Positions 26,802 through 34,546 of a stretch of 64,000 bases of DNA are shown in pieces. The notes beneath the pieces were generated by a model, which ran no database searches, had not been told where the DNA came from, and saw nothing but the letters and a program-made list of their open reading frames with translations. The first letter of the stretch is position 1, and every line of letters starts with the position of its first letter. The translations under genes and the position numbers were made by a program. Origin of the DNA: CALKXV01 sp965228905 (GTDB lineage Bacteria > Pseudomonadota > Alphaproteobacteria > Rhodobacterales > Rhodobacteraceae); the NCBI GenBank assembly GCA_965228905.1, contig CBDDII010000003.1, positions 2,356,001-2,420,000 on the forward strand, given 5' to 3'.

Positions 26802-29800
26802 TCAAATCCGGAACACGCCCGTGTCCAGCCAGTAATCGTCCTCGAACCCAAGCGTGTGCAGCGAAAGCGTCATGTCGGAAACCTTCATCGCATCGCCCTC
26901 GCCATCGGTGACTTCACCGATCCTGATGGCTTCCTGCATGGATTCGCGCCTCAGCTTGGCTTCGGAATCTTCGGCGTCGTCATCGTCGAATTCCGCCTTC
27001 TGCAACTCAATCTGGATCGGCCCCGGCCGCCCCTGTGCCTGCGCGTTGGAAAAATCCAGCCGGTAAAGCGGCGTCGTCGTCCAGCGTTCCAGCGGCAATT
27101 GCCGCGATCCGATAAAGACGGGCGAGAACAGCCGCACAACAGCGGTTTCGCCCCCCATGGACTGGTCGGGATCGAAGTTCGAAAACAACAGACGGTCCTC
27201 GACGATCTGACCGTTGCTGTCCATCTCGCCGATGAACCGGGCCGTCGATTTCATCTGGAACGCCCCGGTGACGACCTTGAAGTTCGGAATGCGGTTTTCG
27301 CTTAGCGCGATCAACATGCCTCCGACGGCCACCGTGCTTTTCGGATCACCAATGCGCTGCGTGATCGGATCGCGGAAGGGATACCACCGGCCCGTCTTGT
27401 AGGTATGCATGGAAATCAAGCGGTTCGGCGAAACGACCAGCATCTCTTCGATGATCGCCCGCACGGCGGGCAGGCGAGACGGACGCCCGGTCAGCAACAC
27501 AAGATCCGTGCCAAGGTGGTCAATCACCTCGCACATGTTGCCCAGAACCTTCTGGAACACCTCGCGGCTGATCGCATCGACCTCGCCACGGGTGGTCGAC
27601 AGGACAAGGTTCGCAAACCGCCACTCAGGCGCGCCGACCGACGCGGCAGCCCCTTCGATATAGTTGAGAATGCCGTCGCCAAGATGAAGCTCGGGCACCC
27701 GTTCTTCCAGTTCTTCCCCATCCTCGACCTCGACCGGCTCTTCTTCGGGCAGGGGGCCGTCGCCCAGGATCTCGGCCACGGAAAGCTCGAACCGCTCGAA
27801 CTCTTCCGAGTTTTCGCAATGCTCGATCATCGCCTCGGCCAGCGGAACCAGCGCACGCAGGGCAAACTGCCGCCGCCGCTGCACCGCTTGCTGATCCTGC
27901 CCGCCGATGTCACCGCCGAACAACTCGCGCAGCTTCTCGCCCACGTAGCGGCCACCGGCAGCTTCGATCGAGGTCTGGATCTTCGGCAGCAGGATCGCCC
28001 CGATCACCCGGTGAACCAGATCGTCCCCGGCCACGCGGAATCCTTCGCGGAAGGTCTGTTCGGGATGCAGCACCCGGTCGGATTCCCCGCGATAGGTGGT
28101 AATCATCAGGTCGGTCGTGCCACCGCCTATGTCAATGCAGGCCAGCCGCAAGGAAGGCTCCATCGTGCCGTCCGCATTCGCCCGCTCGCGCCCCTTCAAA
28201 CGCAGGAAGGTGTCGATCCGCCCGTCGAATTTCTGGGTCAACTCGCTGTAAAGATAGACAAGCTGCGTACAGGATGCCTCGTCGAAATCGACCAGCAATT
28301 CGGGGCGGTCATCGTCGGGAAGCCCAAGCGTCGACCAGACCAGCTTAAGCGCGCCCGAGGCCCGCGACCGGATGATCGCCTGTTCCTGTATCGAGGTCGC
28401 CGTCGGCATCGACAGGATCACGCGCTTCAACTGGCGCGGCAGGTCGCTTTGCGCCCGCCGGGATCTGAGTGCCGGGTCATTCACCTGCACCAGCGCGTGC
28501 GAGATGATCTCGGACATCATGAACCCGAACAGCGCCGAGCGGGAAAACCGTGGCCGAATGGCCGTCGTCATCGAGGTTTCGCCCCGCCGCCTCAGCCGCT
28601 GGTCTTCCTCGTGTTCGACCTGGGCCAGTACATCCCCGGCCTCGTTCAGATGGCGCATCGCCGCGCGGACAGATTTCGGAAGGTTGTTGGGATCGAAATG
28701 GTTCTGGAACCGCCAGTCCTGCTTTGATGGCTCGTTGTCCCAGAGATACCGCTTGGGCGACGACAGTCCCGAAAGGGTTTCGGTGCCTTCCTCGCCCTGT
28801 GTCAGCCGCACCGCTTCGGGACCGATCCGCACGAAACTGGGCCAAAGGAACGAATTCCGCCGTCCCGACCGGCTGGCAAACCGTTCGTGCCCGAACCTAA
28901 GCTCGGTGAATTCGGCCCGGCTTGGAAACAACCCGGTGTAATAGAATTCGGGCCGCGACAGATCGCGGATCGCAAGCGGATAGGACCGCGCCAGATCGAC
29001 CCGGCTTTCACCGGGAAAATTCTCGATCAGGATACCGCAGGTCCGGCTGTTGCCCACGTCCAGCACCAGATCCACGCCGACCGGCGTCACCGCGTCCAGC
29101 GTGGACACCGTGTTGGCAAACTGGATCTTCGGCGGCTTGGTGACCTTGGTAATCAGGTTCAGATAGGCAAAGTACCGCGCCCAATGCTCGAACAGGTAGG
29201 GCAGCTTGTCTTCGGAAAAAAGCCGCGCGGGGTTCTGCGCGCGCTTGAACTCAAGGAACAGCTCCTTCAGCCAGTCCGACACCCACAACTGATAGTCGAT
29301 CACGTTCTGGTCTTCGTCCGTGTCCAGACGACGCAGAAACCAGTCCATGTCCAGTGGGTCCGAGGTCAGGCGAAACTCGCGCTGCTTCTCGGCGTCCGAG
29401 ACTTCGGGCGCAAGGAACCGGTCGCCCTGTTCGGTCTCGGCAAGGGTCGTATCCAGCGCAAGCTGCACCCGGTGCGTGTGACCGGTCTCGGGGTCCGGCT
29501 CTTCCAACTCGACGGTGCGCAGCCGCGCCCAGCTTGACGGGCCGGGGTCGAACATCTCTTCGCCCTTGGGGCCATACCGGCTTTTCAGACGCAGAACCGG
29601 AACCGGCACCCATTTTTCCAGGTAAGGCTCAAGTGCCGCGACAGGACGAATGGAATATTCCTCGTCATCCTTGCTGGAGTTTCTCAGAAACTCCTCGTCA
29701 CGCTCCATGTCACCGCTCAGCGGGATCAGGTTGCGTTCGGGCACGCCTTCGTCGGTCTGCCCGATGGTGCGTTCGATGAACTTCGATGGCTTGACGTCGA

Positions 29801-29915
29801 TCTCGTTGATATTGAACCCGAAATCGAGCATCTGGATCCCCGAGAACGGGACGAGTGTGATCTCGTCGCGAAAATCCACAAGGCTGCGAAGCCAGCCGGT
29901 ACGTTCATTCAACAT
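26802..29915 (-). CDS. srfB: Virulence factor SrfB-like, actin/Hsp70-type ATPase
   Basis: 1037 aa. An N-terminal family-specific region (1-280) is followed by an actin-like ATPase core: phosphate-1 motif DVGNSRTCG at 286-294, phosphate-2 motif IDIGGGTTDLM at 594-604 and adenosine-type motif LLTGRPSRLP at about 807-816. These are the canonical Hsp70/actin/FGGY signatures, so ATP binding is well supported. No membrane helix or signal peptide is present, so it should be cytoplasmic. The ATG at 29915 overlaps the srfA-like stop (TGATG); an ATG at 29948 would add 11 residues. It probably forms a complex with the SrfC-like protein encoded 16 bp downstream. Confidence 0.88.
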   Translation of the reverse strand: MLNERTGWLRSLVDFRDEITLVPFSGIQMLDFGFNINEIDVKPSKFIERTIGQTDEGVPERNLIPLSGDMERDEEFLRNSSKDDEEYSIRPVAALEPYLEKWVPVPVLRLKSRYGPKGEEMFDPGPSSWARLRTVELEEPDPETGHTHRVQLALDTTLAETEQGDRFLAPEVSDAEKQREFRLTSDPLDMDWFLRRLDTDEDQNVIDYQLWVSDWLKELFLEFKRAQNPARLFSEDKLPYLFEHWARYFAYLNLITKVTKPPKIQFANTVSTLDAVTPVGVDLVLDVGNSRTCGILIENFPGESRVDLARSYPLAIRDLSRPEFYYTGLFPSRAEFTELRFGHERFASRSGRRNSFLWPSFVRIGPEAVRLTQGEEGTETLSGLSSPKRYLWDNEPSKQDWRFQNHFDPNNLPKSVRAAMRHLNEAGDVLAQVEHEEDQRLRRRGETSMTTAIRPRFSRSALFGFMMSEIISHALVQVNDPALRSRRAQSDLPRQLKRVILSMPTATSIQEQAIIRSRASGALKLVWSTLGLPDDDRPELLVDFDEASCTQLVYLYSELTQKFDGRIDTFLRLKGRERANADGTMEPSLRLACIDIGGGTTDLMITTYRGESDRVLHPEQTFREGFRVAGDDLVHRVIGAILLPKIQTSIEAAGGRYVGEKLRELFGGDIGGQDQQAVQRRRQFALRALVPLAEAMIEHCENSEEFERFELSVAEILGDGPLPEEEPVEVEDGEELEERVPELHLGDGILNYIEGAAASVGAPEWRFANLVLSTTRGEVDAISREVFQKVLGNMCEVIDHLGTDLVLLTGRPSRLPAVRAIIEEMLVVSPNRLISMHTYKTGRWYPFRDPITQRIGDPKSTVAVGGMLIALSENRIPNFKVVTGAFQMKSTARFIGEMDSNGQIVEDRLLFSNFDPDQSMGGETAVVRLFSPVFIGSRQLPLERWTTTPLYRLDFSNAQAQGRPGPIQIELQKAEFDDDDAEDSEAKLRRESMQEAIRIGEVTDGEGDAMKVSDMTLSLHTLGFEDDYWLDTGVFRI

Positions 29916-31222
29916 CAAGGTTCCCCGAAACGGTATGTATGTGTCCACTCCCGCTCGCGGCCCGACAGAACCCCTTCGAGGATCTGCGAGTCATCGCCGT
30001 CCTGAACCAGAACGCGGAACGGTTGCGGTGCGCCGCCGCTGCGGGAGGTGGGCAGGGTGACACGCACCTGGTACTCTCCCGTCGCGGGTTGATTGAAAAA
30101 GACGTTCTCGACCGGCTCAAGCGCAGGCCCGCCAAGACCGGAATCCGTATCAAGCGTGCCGTTGCAGCCGGATCGCGTGCCCCAGAACAGGCGAACGCCG
30201 CCCGGACAGGTGACTTCCAGATCCATGTCATCCGGCCCGTCCCAGACAAGCGAGAATGTCAGATCGCCGACCTCGGCACCCGCACGCTCCAGACGCCCGT
30301 CGATGTCGCCATGATCCTGCACGGGGGGCTGGACGACAGGGGCCTGGCGCGCCTCGCGCGGCGGCGGCAGGAAATCCGGGATACCGGGCGCGGGCTGGCA
30401 GGCGCGGTCGGCAATCTCGATCTGACGTTCAAGGATACCGATGCGATCACGCAAGACCAATGACAGACGCGCCTCCTCCGAGGCTTCCGGGCCAGCGGCA
30501 AGACAGGTATTCGGCAAAAACGGCAGGCGCACCGCGCAAGGCGCGATCAACAGCAACAGAATGGCGGCAATCATCAGCGCCAGCAAAAGCCAACCCAACC
30601 AGTAAAGCCACCAGAACAGGGGCGACACCCGAAGCGCGTCATCACCGCCCGAGGCTTTCCGGCGTGCAGCAGCCTCGGCCCCTGCGACCCCGGCACTTGC
30701 CCCGGCAGCCGACGCACCAGCCGCAACCACGGCCTTCTTCGGCGCCCGTGTGTCCGAACCACTCAGTACCCCCCGCACAACGGCCTGCCGGTCTTCCACC
30801 CAGGCCCAGTGAATGAGGATCGGATCATACCCGCCCTCGGCCTTGGCCTGCGCATAGATGCTGCCCTCGTTCGGGATTTCCAGCGCGTTCTGAAGCGAAA
30901 CCCCCAGCCGCTGACGGTCCATGTCGTCTTCGTCCGCCAGATAGTCTTCCGCGATCTCGCGGATCTCGCCGACAAGCGTGTCCAGCCTTGCGCGCACCTC
31001 GGCCCGCTCTTCTTCCGGCAGGGATGACAGCGGGCTGACCTTGCCGCTTCGCTCGGTGTACCAGTCGATCTTGTCGCCGTAATCCGACGACACCGGCTCG
31101 GCAAAAAGGGCCGCATGTTCGGGCTTCAGCGCCGAAGCCAAAAGCTCGAACGACCGCTGCGGCGCCGTGCCAAGTGGCGTAAGTCCTTCGGTGGACGTGG
31201 TGACGATAAAGACGTTTTCCAC
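29915..31222 (-). CDS. srfA: SrfA-like bitopic protein with periplasmic beta-sandwich domain
   Basis: About 435 aa from the GTG at 31222 (AGGG four bases upstream); a TTG at 31252 inside the protease gene is the alternative. The cytoplasmic N-terminal module (about 25-165) has ALFAEPVSS, DWYTERSG, PLSSL and PILIHWAW. An Ala-rich linker, a membrane helix at about 202-228 (FWWLYWLGWLLLALMIAAILLLLIA), a coiled-coil-like stretch and a periplasmic domain follow (DLTFSLVWDGPDDMDLEVTCPGGVRLFWG ... GEYQVRVTLPTS), which resembles DUF2135/YfaP-type beta sandwiches. The N-terminal module is shared with the protease encoded just upstream. It likely links SrfB and SrfC to the periplasm. Confidence 0.8.
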   Translation of the reverse strand: MENVFIVTTSTEGLTPLGTAPQRSFELLASALKPEHAALFAEPVSSDYGDKIDWYTERSGKVSPLSSLPEEERAEVRARLDTLVGEIREIAEDYLADEDDMDRQRLGVSLQNALEIPNEGSIYAQAKAEGGYDPILIHWAWVEDRQAVVRGVLSGSDTRAPKKAVVAAGASAAGASAGVAGAEAAARRKASGGDDALRVSPLFWWLYWLGWLLLALMIAAILLLLIAPCAVRLPFLPNTCLAAGPEASEEARLSLVLRDRIGILERQIEIADRACQPAPGIPDFLPPPREARQAPVVQPPVQDHGDIDGRLERAGAEVGDLTFSLVWDGPDDMDLEVTCPGGVRLFWGTRSGCNGTLDTDSGLGGPALEPVENVFFNQPATGEYQVRVTLPTSRSGGAPQPFRVLVQDGDDSQILEGVLSGREREWTHTYRFGEP

Positions 31223-31232
31223 TGGCCCTAGC

Positions 31233-33065
31233 TCACTGATCCTGTCCGCCAAGGTTCAAGGGCACCAAACCGTCGGCCAGCCCCTCGTTCGTCTCGGTCG
31301 ATGCCTCGACCAGCGGTGCTTGCGGCCGTTCGATCTGTGGCACACAGACCGAGCTGACGACCGAGGGCAGCGCATCCGTTCCGTCCAGGAACCGCACAAG
31401 CTCGCGCCCCGCCAAGGCAAAGTTCAGGTTCCGCATCGGGCCCTGTTTCACAAAGGTGTTCATGCCGATCAACCGCCCGCACATGTCGATCAACGGTCCG
31501 CCGGAGTTGCCCTTGGAAATCGGCGCGGAATGAACGATCACCTCGGTGACCCGCTCGAACCGCTGCTCGGCACTGATCGTGCCATCGGTGACAGAAAGCG
31601 ATGGCACCGCCTGAAGGTTCCCGTTCCGCAACTCGTTGAAGGCATCGTCCGTGTCCATCAGATCACGCGGGTATCCCGCCGCAATGACCGACTGCAATCT
31701 CAGCGTCGCATCCGACGCCAGTATCTCGAAATTCGGCTGCGACACACCGGGCACCCGCAACAGCGCGAAATCCCCGCCGGTCTGGTCCATCGGCCCCAGT
31801 GACTTGACCAGTTCGGCCTGCACCAGCGTGTTGATGGCTTCATTCGTCACATAGATCCCGCCGCCGTCCGAGGCTTCGATCACGTGGTAGTTCGTGACCA
31901 GCAGATCGGGGCCAACAAAGAACCCCGTTCCGTTGCCGACCCCGTTCTCACCCTGAACAAGCACCATCGCGGTGCGTTCCTCGATATGGGCCAAGAGGGA
32001 CTGCGTGTCCGGGAAACCACCTTCGCGCGCCACCTGAACCCGCTCGGCGGCGGGCGGCAGGATCGAGGGCGCGCGCGCCTCCTGGACACCGCCCGGCGCA
32101 TCCGACGGATCCAGATCGTCGGGCGGCAAAAGCCCTTCGATCGTCACACCATCGGGCATCAGCAAGGTGCCATCGGACTGACACATCGCGCCATCAAGAG
32201 CGGTCTGAAGCGAAACAACGCGCTCCTGAAGCGATGCGTTGACCTCGGCAGACAGGGCGGCGGCCTCTTCGGCGCTTACGGCGGTCACGGCGCGTTCCTG
32301 GAATATCCGGTTTCCCGGCAGCAACAGCCAGATCAAGGTGCCACCGGCCAGAAGAAGCAACAGCAACAATGGAACCCAGGCGCCTGCGGGCACGTTCCTG
32401 CGTTCCCGTGGCGGGGGCGGGGAAGGAGGCGGCGTGGTGCCCTGACCCGAGGCCGCAGCAACCTTCGCTGCCGCACCCACCGCCGCAGGCGCTGCCGCCG
32501 AGGCTGTTTCGCTCACAGCCGGTGCGGCCGCGGCAGCCGCCGCGCGTTCCGTCGCAGAAAGGGCAGGGGCCGCCGCAAGCGGCAGGAACCGCCCAAGCGT
32601 CTGCGCATAATGGGCCGAGCGGCTGGCCGTGTCCGTCGCGGCACCTTCCGGCAACATGCCCCAGTTCAAAAGGATCGGACGGCCCGCAACCACCCAGATG
32701 TCATCATTGTCGCGCACATGCATCGCAGCGGCGACCAACCCGCCGACTTCCGGATCCTGCGTCAAGGGCGCGATCTGCTGCAACATCCGCGAAAGACTGG
32801 CCGCGATGCCGGACTGGGCGGCACTGTCCATCCGCGACAGGGGCTGCCCCTTGCCCTCGACCTCGGAATACCATGACACCGACGGTTGTGCGCTGTCGTT
32901 GCCCCGGCTGACCAGCGGTTCGGCAAAAAGCTCGGCCGCCTCATTGCCGACCCGGCTCTTGATAGCGCCATGCAGGGTCTCATAGGCGTCCAGCGCCAGT
33001 TGATCGCCATGCTGCAGGCATTGATCCAGCGAGATCCGGGTCTTTGTGAGAAAATGGTCAGCCAT
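31233..33065 (-). CDS. Membrane-anchored trypsin-like serine protease with SrfA-type N-terminal module
   Basis: 610 aa from the ATG at 33065. The cytoplasmic N-terminal module (about 20-145: LFAEPLVS at 47-54, SWYSEVEG at 64-71, PLSRM, RPILLNW at 129-135) parallels the SrfA-like protein. An Ala/Pro-rich linker and a membrane helix at 229-250 precede a coiled coil and a periplasmic trypsin-like domain (about 365-550). The triad is visible: H394 in TNYHV, D432 in GGDFALL and S521 in SKGNSGGPL. There is no PDZ domain, so it differs from DegP/DegS. It heads the operon and would cut substrates in the periplasm. A TTG at 33071 gives only two extra residues. Confidence 0.87.
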   Translation of the reverse strand: MADHFLTKTRISLDQCLQHGDQLALDAYETLHGAIKSRVGNEAAELFAEPLVSRGNDSAQPSVSWYSEVEGKGQPLSRMDSAAQSGIAASLSRMLQQIAPLTQDPEVGGLVAAAMHVRDNDDIWVVAGRPILLNWGMLPEGAATDTASRSAHYAQTLGRFLPLAAAPALSATERAAAAAAAPAVSETASAAAPAAVGAAAKVAAASGQGTTPPPSPPPPRERRNVPAGAWVPLLLLLLLAGGTLIWLLLPGNRIFQERAVTAVSAEEAAALSAEVNASLQERVVSLQTALDGAMCQSDGTLLMPDGVTIEGLLPPDDLDPSDAPGGVQEARAPSILPPAAERVQVAREGGFPDTQSLLAHIEERTAMVLVQGENGVGNGTGFFVGPDLLVTNYHVIEASDGGGIYVTNEAINTLVQAELVKSLGPMDQTGGDFALLRVPGVSQPNFEILASDATLRLQSVIAAGYPRDLMDTDDAFNELRNGNLQAVPSLSVTDGTISAEQRFERVTEVIVHSAPISKGNSGGPLIDMCGRLIGMNTFVKQGPMRNLNFALAGRELVRFLDGTDALPSVVSSVCVPQIERPQAPLVEASTETNEGLADGLVPLNLGGQDQ

Positions 33066-33201
33066 AGGCAATGTCCGTCCGGAACTGTTTCACATCAATC
33101 TTCGGACGCCGCGCATTGCAGTCACGCACCTTTCGAAGGGCCCGGCCACCGCCGGCACCGCCAAGGTTCATGTTGCGAAAGTACCAACCCCCCAGGCGCA
33201 T
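33058..33201 (-). CDS. Possible small protein gene overlapping the protease start
   Basis: A 47-codon frame ends with TGA at 33060-33058, overlapping the protease ATG by eight bases (ATGGCTGA), an arrangement typical of translational coupling. From the ATG at 33201 it reads a Gly-rich N-terminus and a basic C-terminal half (ALRKVRDCNARRPKIDVKQF). An ATG at 33171 would give 37 residues. Ribosome-binding sites are weak. A TTGACC at about 33269-33274 on the minus strand could be a -35 element for the whole operon. There is no recognised family; it could be a chance ORF. Confidence 0.35.
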   Translation of the reverse strand: MRLGGWYFRNMNLGGAGGGRALRKVRDCNARRPKIDVKQFRTDIAYG

Positions 33202-33403
33202 CCCCCGAACAGGTCTGCAAAAAACACATGTCCGTCGGCCTCCAACAAAGACAATTCGCCTCAAGAGGTCAACAGGTTATCTGGCGCTTCCGGATTACAA
33301 GATTTGTCACGGGATGCGCGCCCGGCGGCACTCACAATTTCTGTAACTTCGCTGCGGGGCAGGTCGGGTCTAGGACGGTTGCAAGCCAGTTACGGAGTGA
33401 CCG
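33202..33403. promoter_or_regulatory. Divergent promoter region between Srf operon and patatin gene
   Basis: About 200 bp (332 bp if the small ORF is not real) separating the two divergent clusters. The centre is relatively AT-rich (33235-33310). I see a possible minus-strand -35 (TTGACC) but no convincing operator or terminator. The start of the patatin gene has GGAG six bases upstream. Any shared regulator would have to bind here. Confidence 0.5.
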
Positions 33404-34513
33404 ATGAACGCCCAGACCACCGAGGACAACCTTCTTGCCTTCCCCCAGACCGCCACCGGGACGAAACAGGTGCTTTCGGTCAGCGGAGGCGGGCTTCTGG
33501 GTGTTATCCCCGCCGCGATGCTGACCCGGTTCGAAGCGCTCGGGCAGGACGCTTACGGTCCCGACTACCGGCTCTGCCACTCTTTCGATCACGTCGGCGG
33601 CGCAAGCACGGGGGCCATCATCGCCACCGGCATCGCCCTTGGCCTGACCGCTGGCGAGATCGCGGATTTCTACCTGAAGGACGCCCCGCGCGGGTTTCGC
33701 CGCCGCCGGTGGGCCATTCCGGGCCTGCACGACGTTCTGGATGACGTTCTGCTGAAAAGCTACCTGACCGGGCGCACCGGGGATCGCCTGCTTCGCCGCG
33801 CCGACCTGGCCTGCGACCTGACCATCATGGTCAAGAACCTCAGCACCGGCACCCCCACCGCCTTTTCCACCACCCACGAAGGCAAGGCCCCCGTGCAAAG
33901 CCTCGGCGCGGAGCTGCGCGGCGATGCCCTGCGGCTCGACGATCTCCTGCGCGCCAGCACCGCCGCACCGGGCCTCTTCCGCCCCGTTTCCCTGCCAATC
34001 GGCCCGGACGGGGCCGAAAACACATGCATCGACGGCGGAATCGGCCCCTTCAACAACCCGGCCTTCCTTCTTGCCACGATGACTCAACAGCCACGGAACG
34101 AAACGCTGAACGTCACAAGCCTCGGCACCGGCAGTGTATCGCGCCCCGGCTATAAACCGGCGACAGGTTTCCGCGAAACCGCCTTCGGACGTGTGCTCGG
34201 CGCCCTCTGCGGCACGATCGCCGATGGCGAACACTTCGCAAGTGCCGCGCTTGAAAGCCTTGCCAACCTCGCCGGATCGCACCTGACCTGCCAACGCCAC
34301 GACATTGACCTCGGCGACGCCTCGCTCCTCGCCTCCGCCCCGGACCTGTCGCGCACCGAACGCCGCAAGATGCGCAACTTCGCCTCGCCCGAAGGCAAGG
34401 CCAGGCTTTTTGACATCGCCTCGGAACATGCCTCATGTATGATCACCAAAGCCTTGCCGCTGAGTGTGGCAGGCAGAAACGCCCTCACAGCCGGTTTCGA
34501 TCATGCGGCCTGA
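33404..34513 (+). CDS. Patatin-like phospholipase
   Basis: 369 aa, no signal peptide, so cytoplasmic. The oxyanion motif is SGGGLLGVIPA (the DGGGxRG position), the nucleophile elbow GGASTGAI carries S68, and the catalytic Asp is D210 in IDGGIGPFNNP, giving the complete Ser-Asp dyad of patatins. Family enzymes hydrolyse phospholipid acyl esters; some, such as CapV of CBASS, kill the cell on activation. No nucleotide cyclase lies nearby, so CBASS is not supported. It is divergent from the Srf operon and 33 bp upstream of the response regulator gene, in the same direction, so it may be the first gene of the TCS-caspase-CHAT operon. Confidence 0.9.
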   Translation: MNAQTTEDNLLAFPQTATGTKQVLSVSGGGLLGVIPAAMLTRFEALGQDAYGPDYRLCHSFDHVGGASTGAIIATGIALGLTAGEIADFYLKDAPRGFRRRRWAIPGLHDVLDDVLLKSYLTGRTGDRLLRRADLACDLTIMVKNLSTGTPTAFSTTHEGKAPVQSLGAELRGDALRLDDLLRASTAAPGLFRPVSLPIGPDGAENTCIDGGIGPFNNPAFLLATMTQQPRNETLNVTSLGTGSVSRPGYKPATGFRETAFGRVLGALCGTIADGEHFASAALESLANLAGSHLTCQRHDIDLGDASLLASAPDLSRTERRKMRNFASPEGKARLFDIASEHASCMITKALPLSVAGRNALTAGFDHAA

Positions 34514-34546
34514 AGGAAGACCGAAGGGAACAGGGATGAGTGAACG

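Noticed and set aside
17494..33065. Type VI secretion system
   Set aside because: No TssB/TssC, Hcp, VgrG, TssM or ClpV motif could be found; only the general transenvelope logic is similar.
33404..34513. CBASS or other cyclic-nucleotide defence system around the patatin gene
   Set aside because: No cyclase, E2/JAB or HORMA/TRIP13 gene is adjacent; neighbours are Srf and TCS genes.
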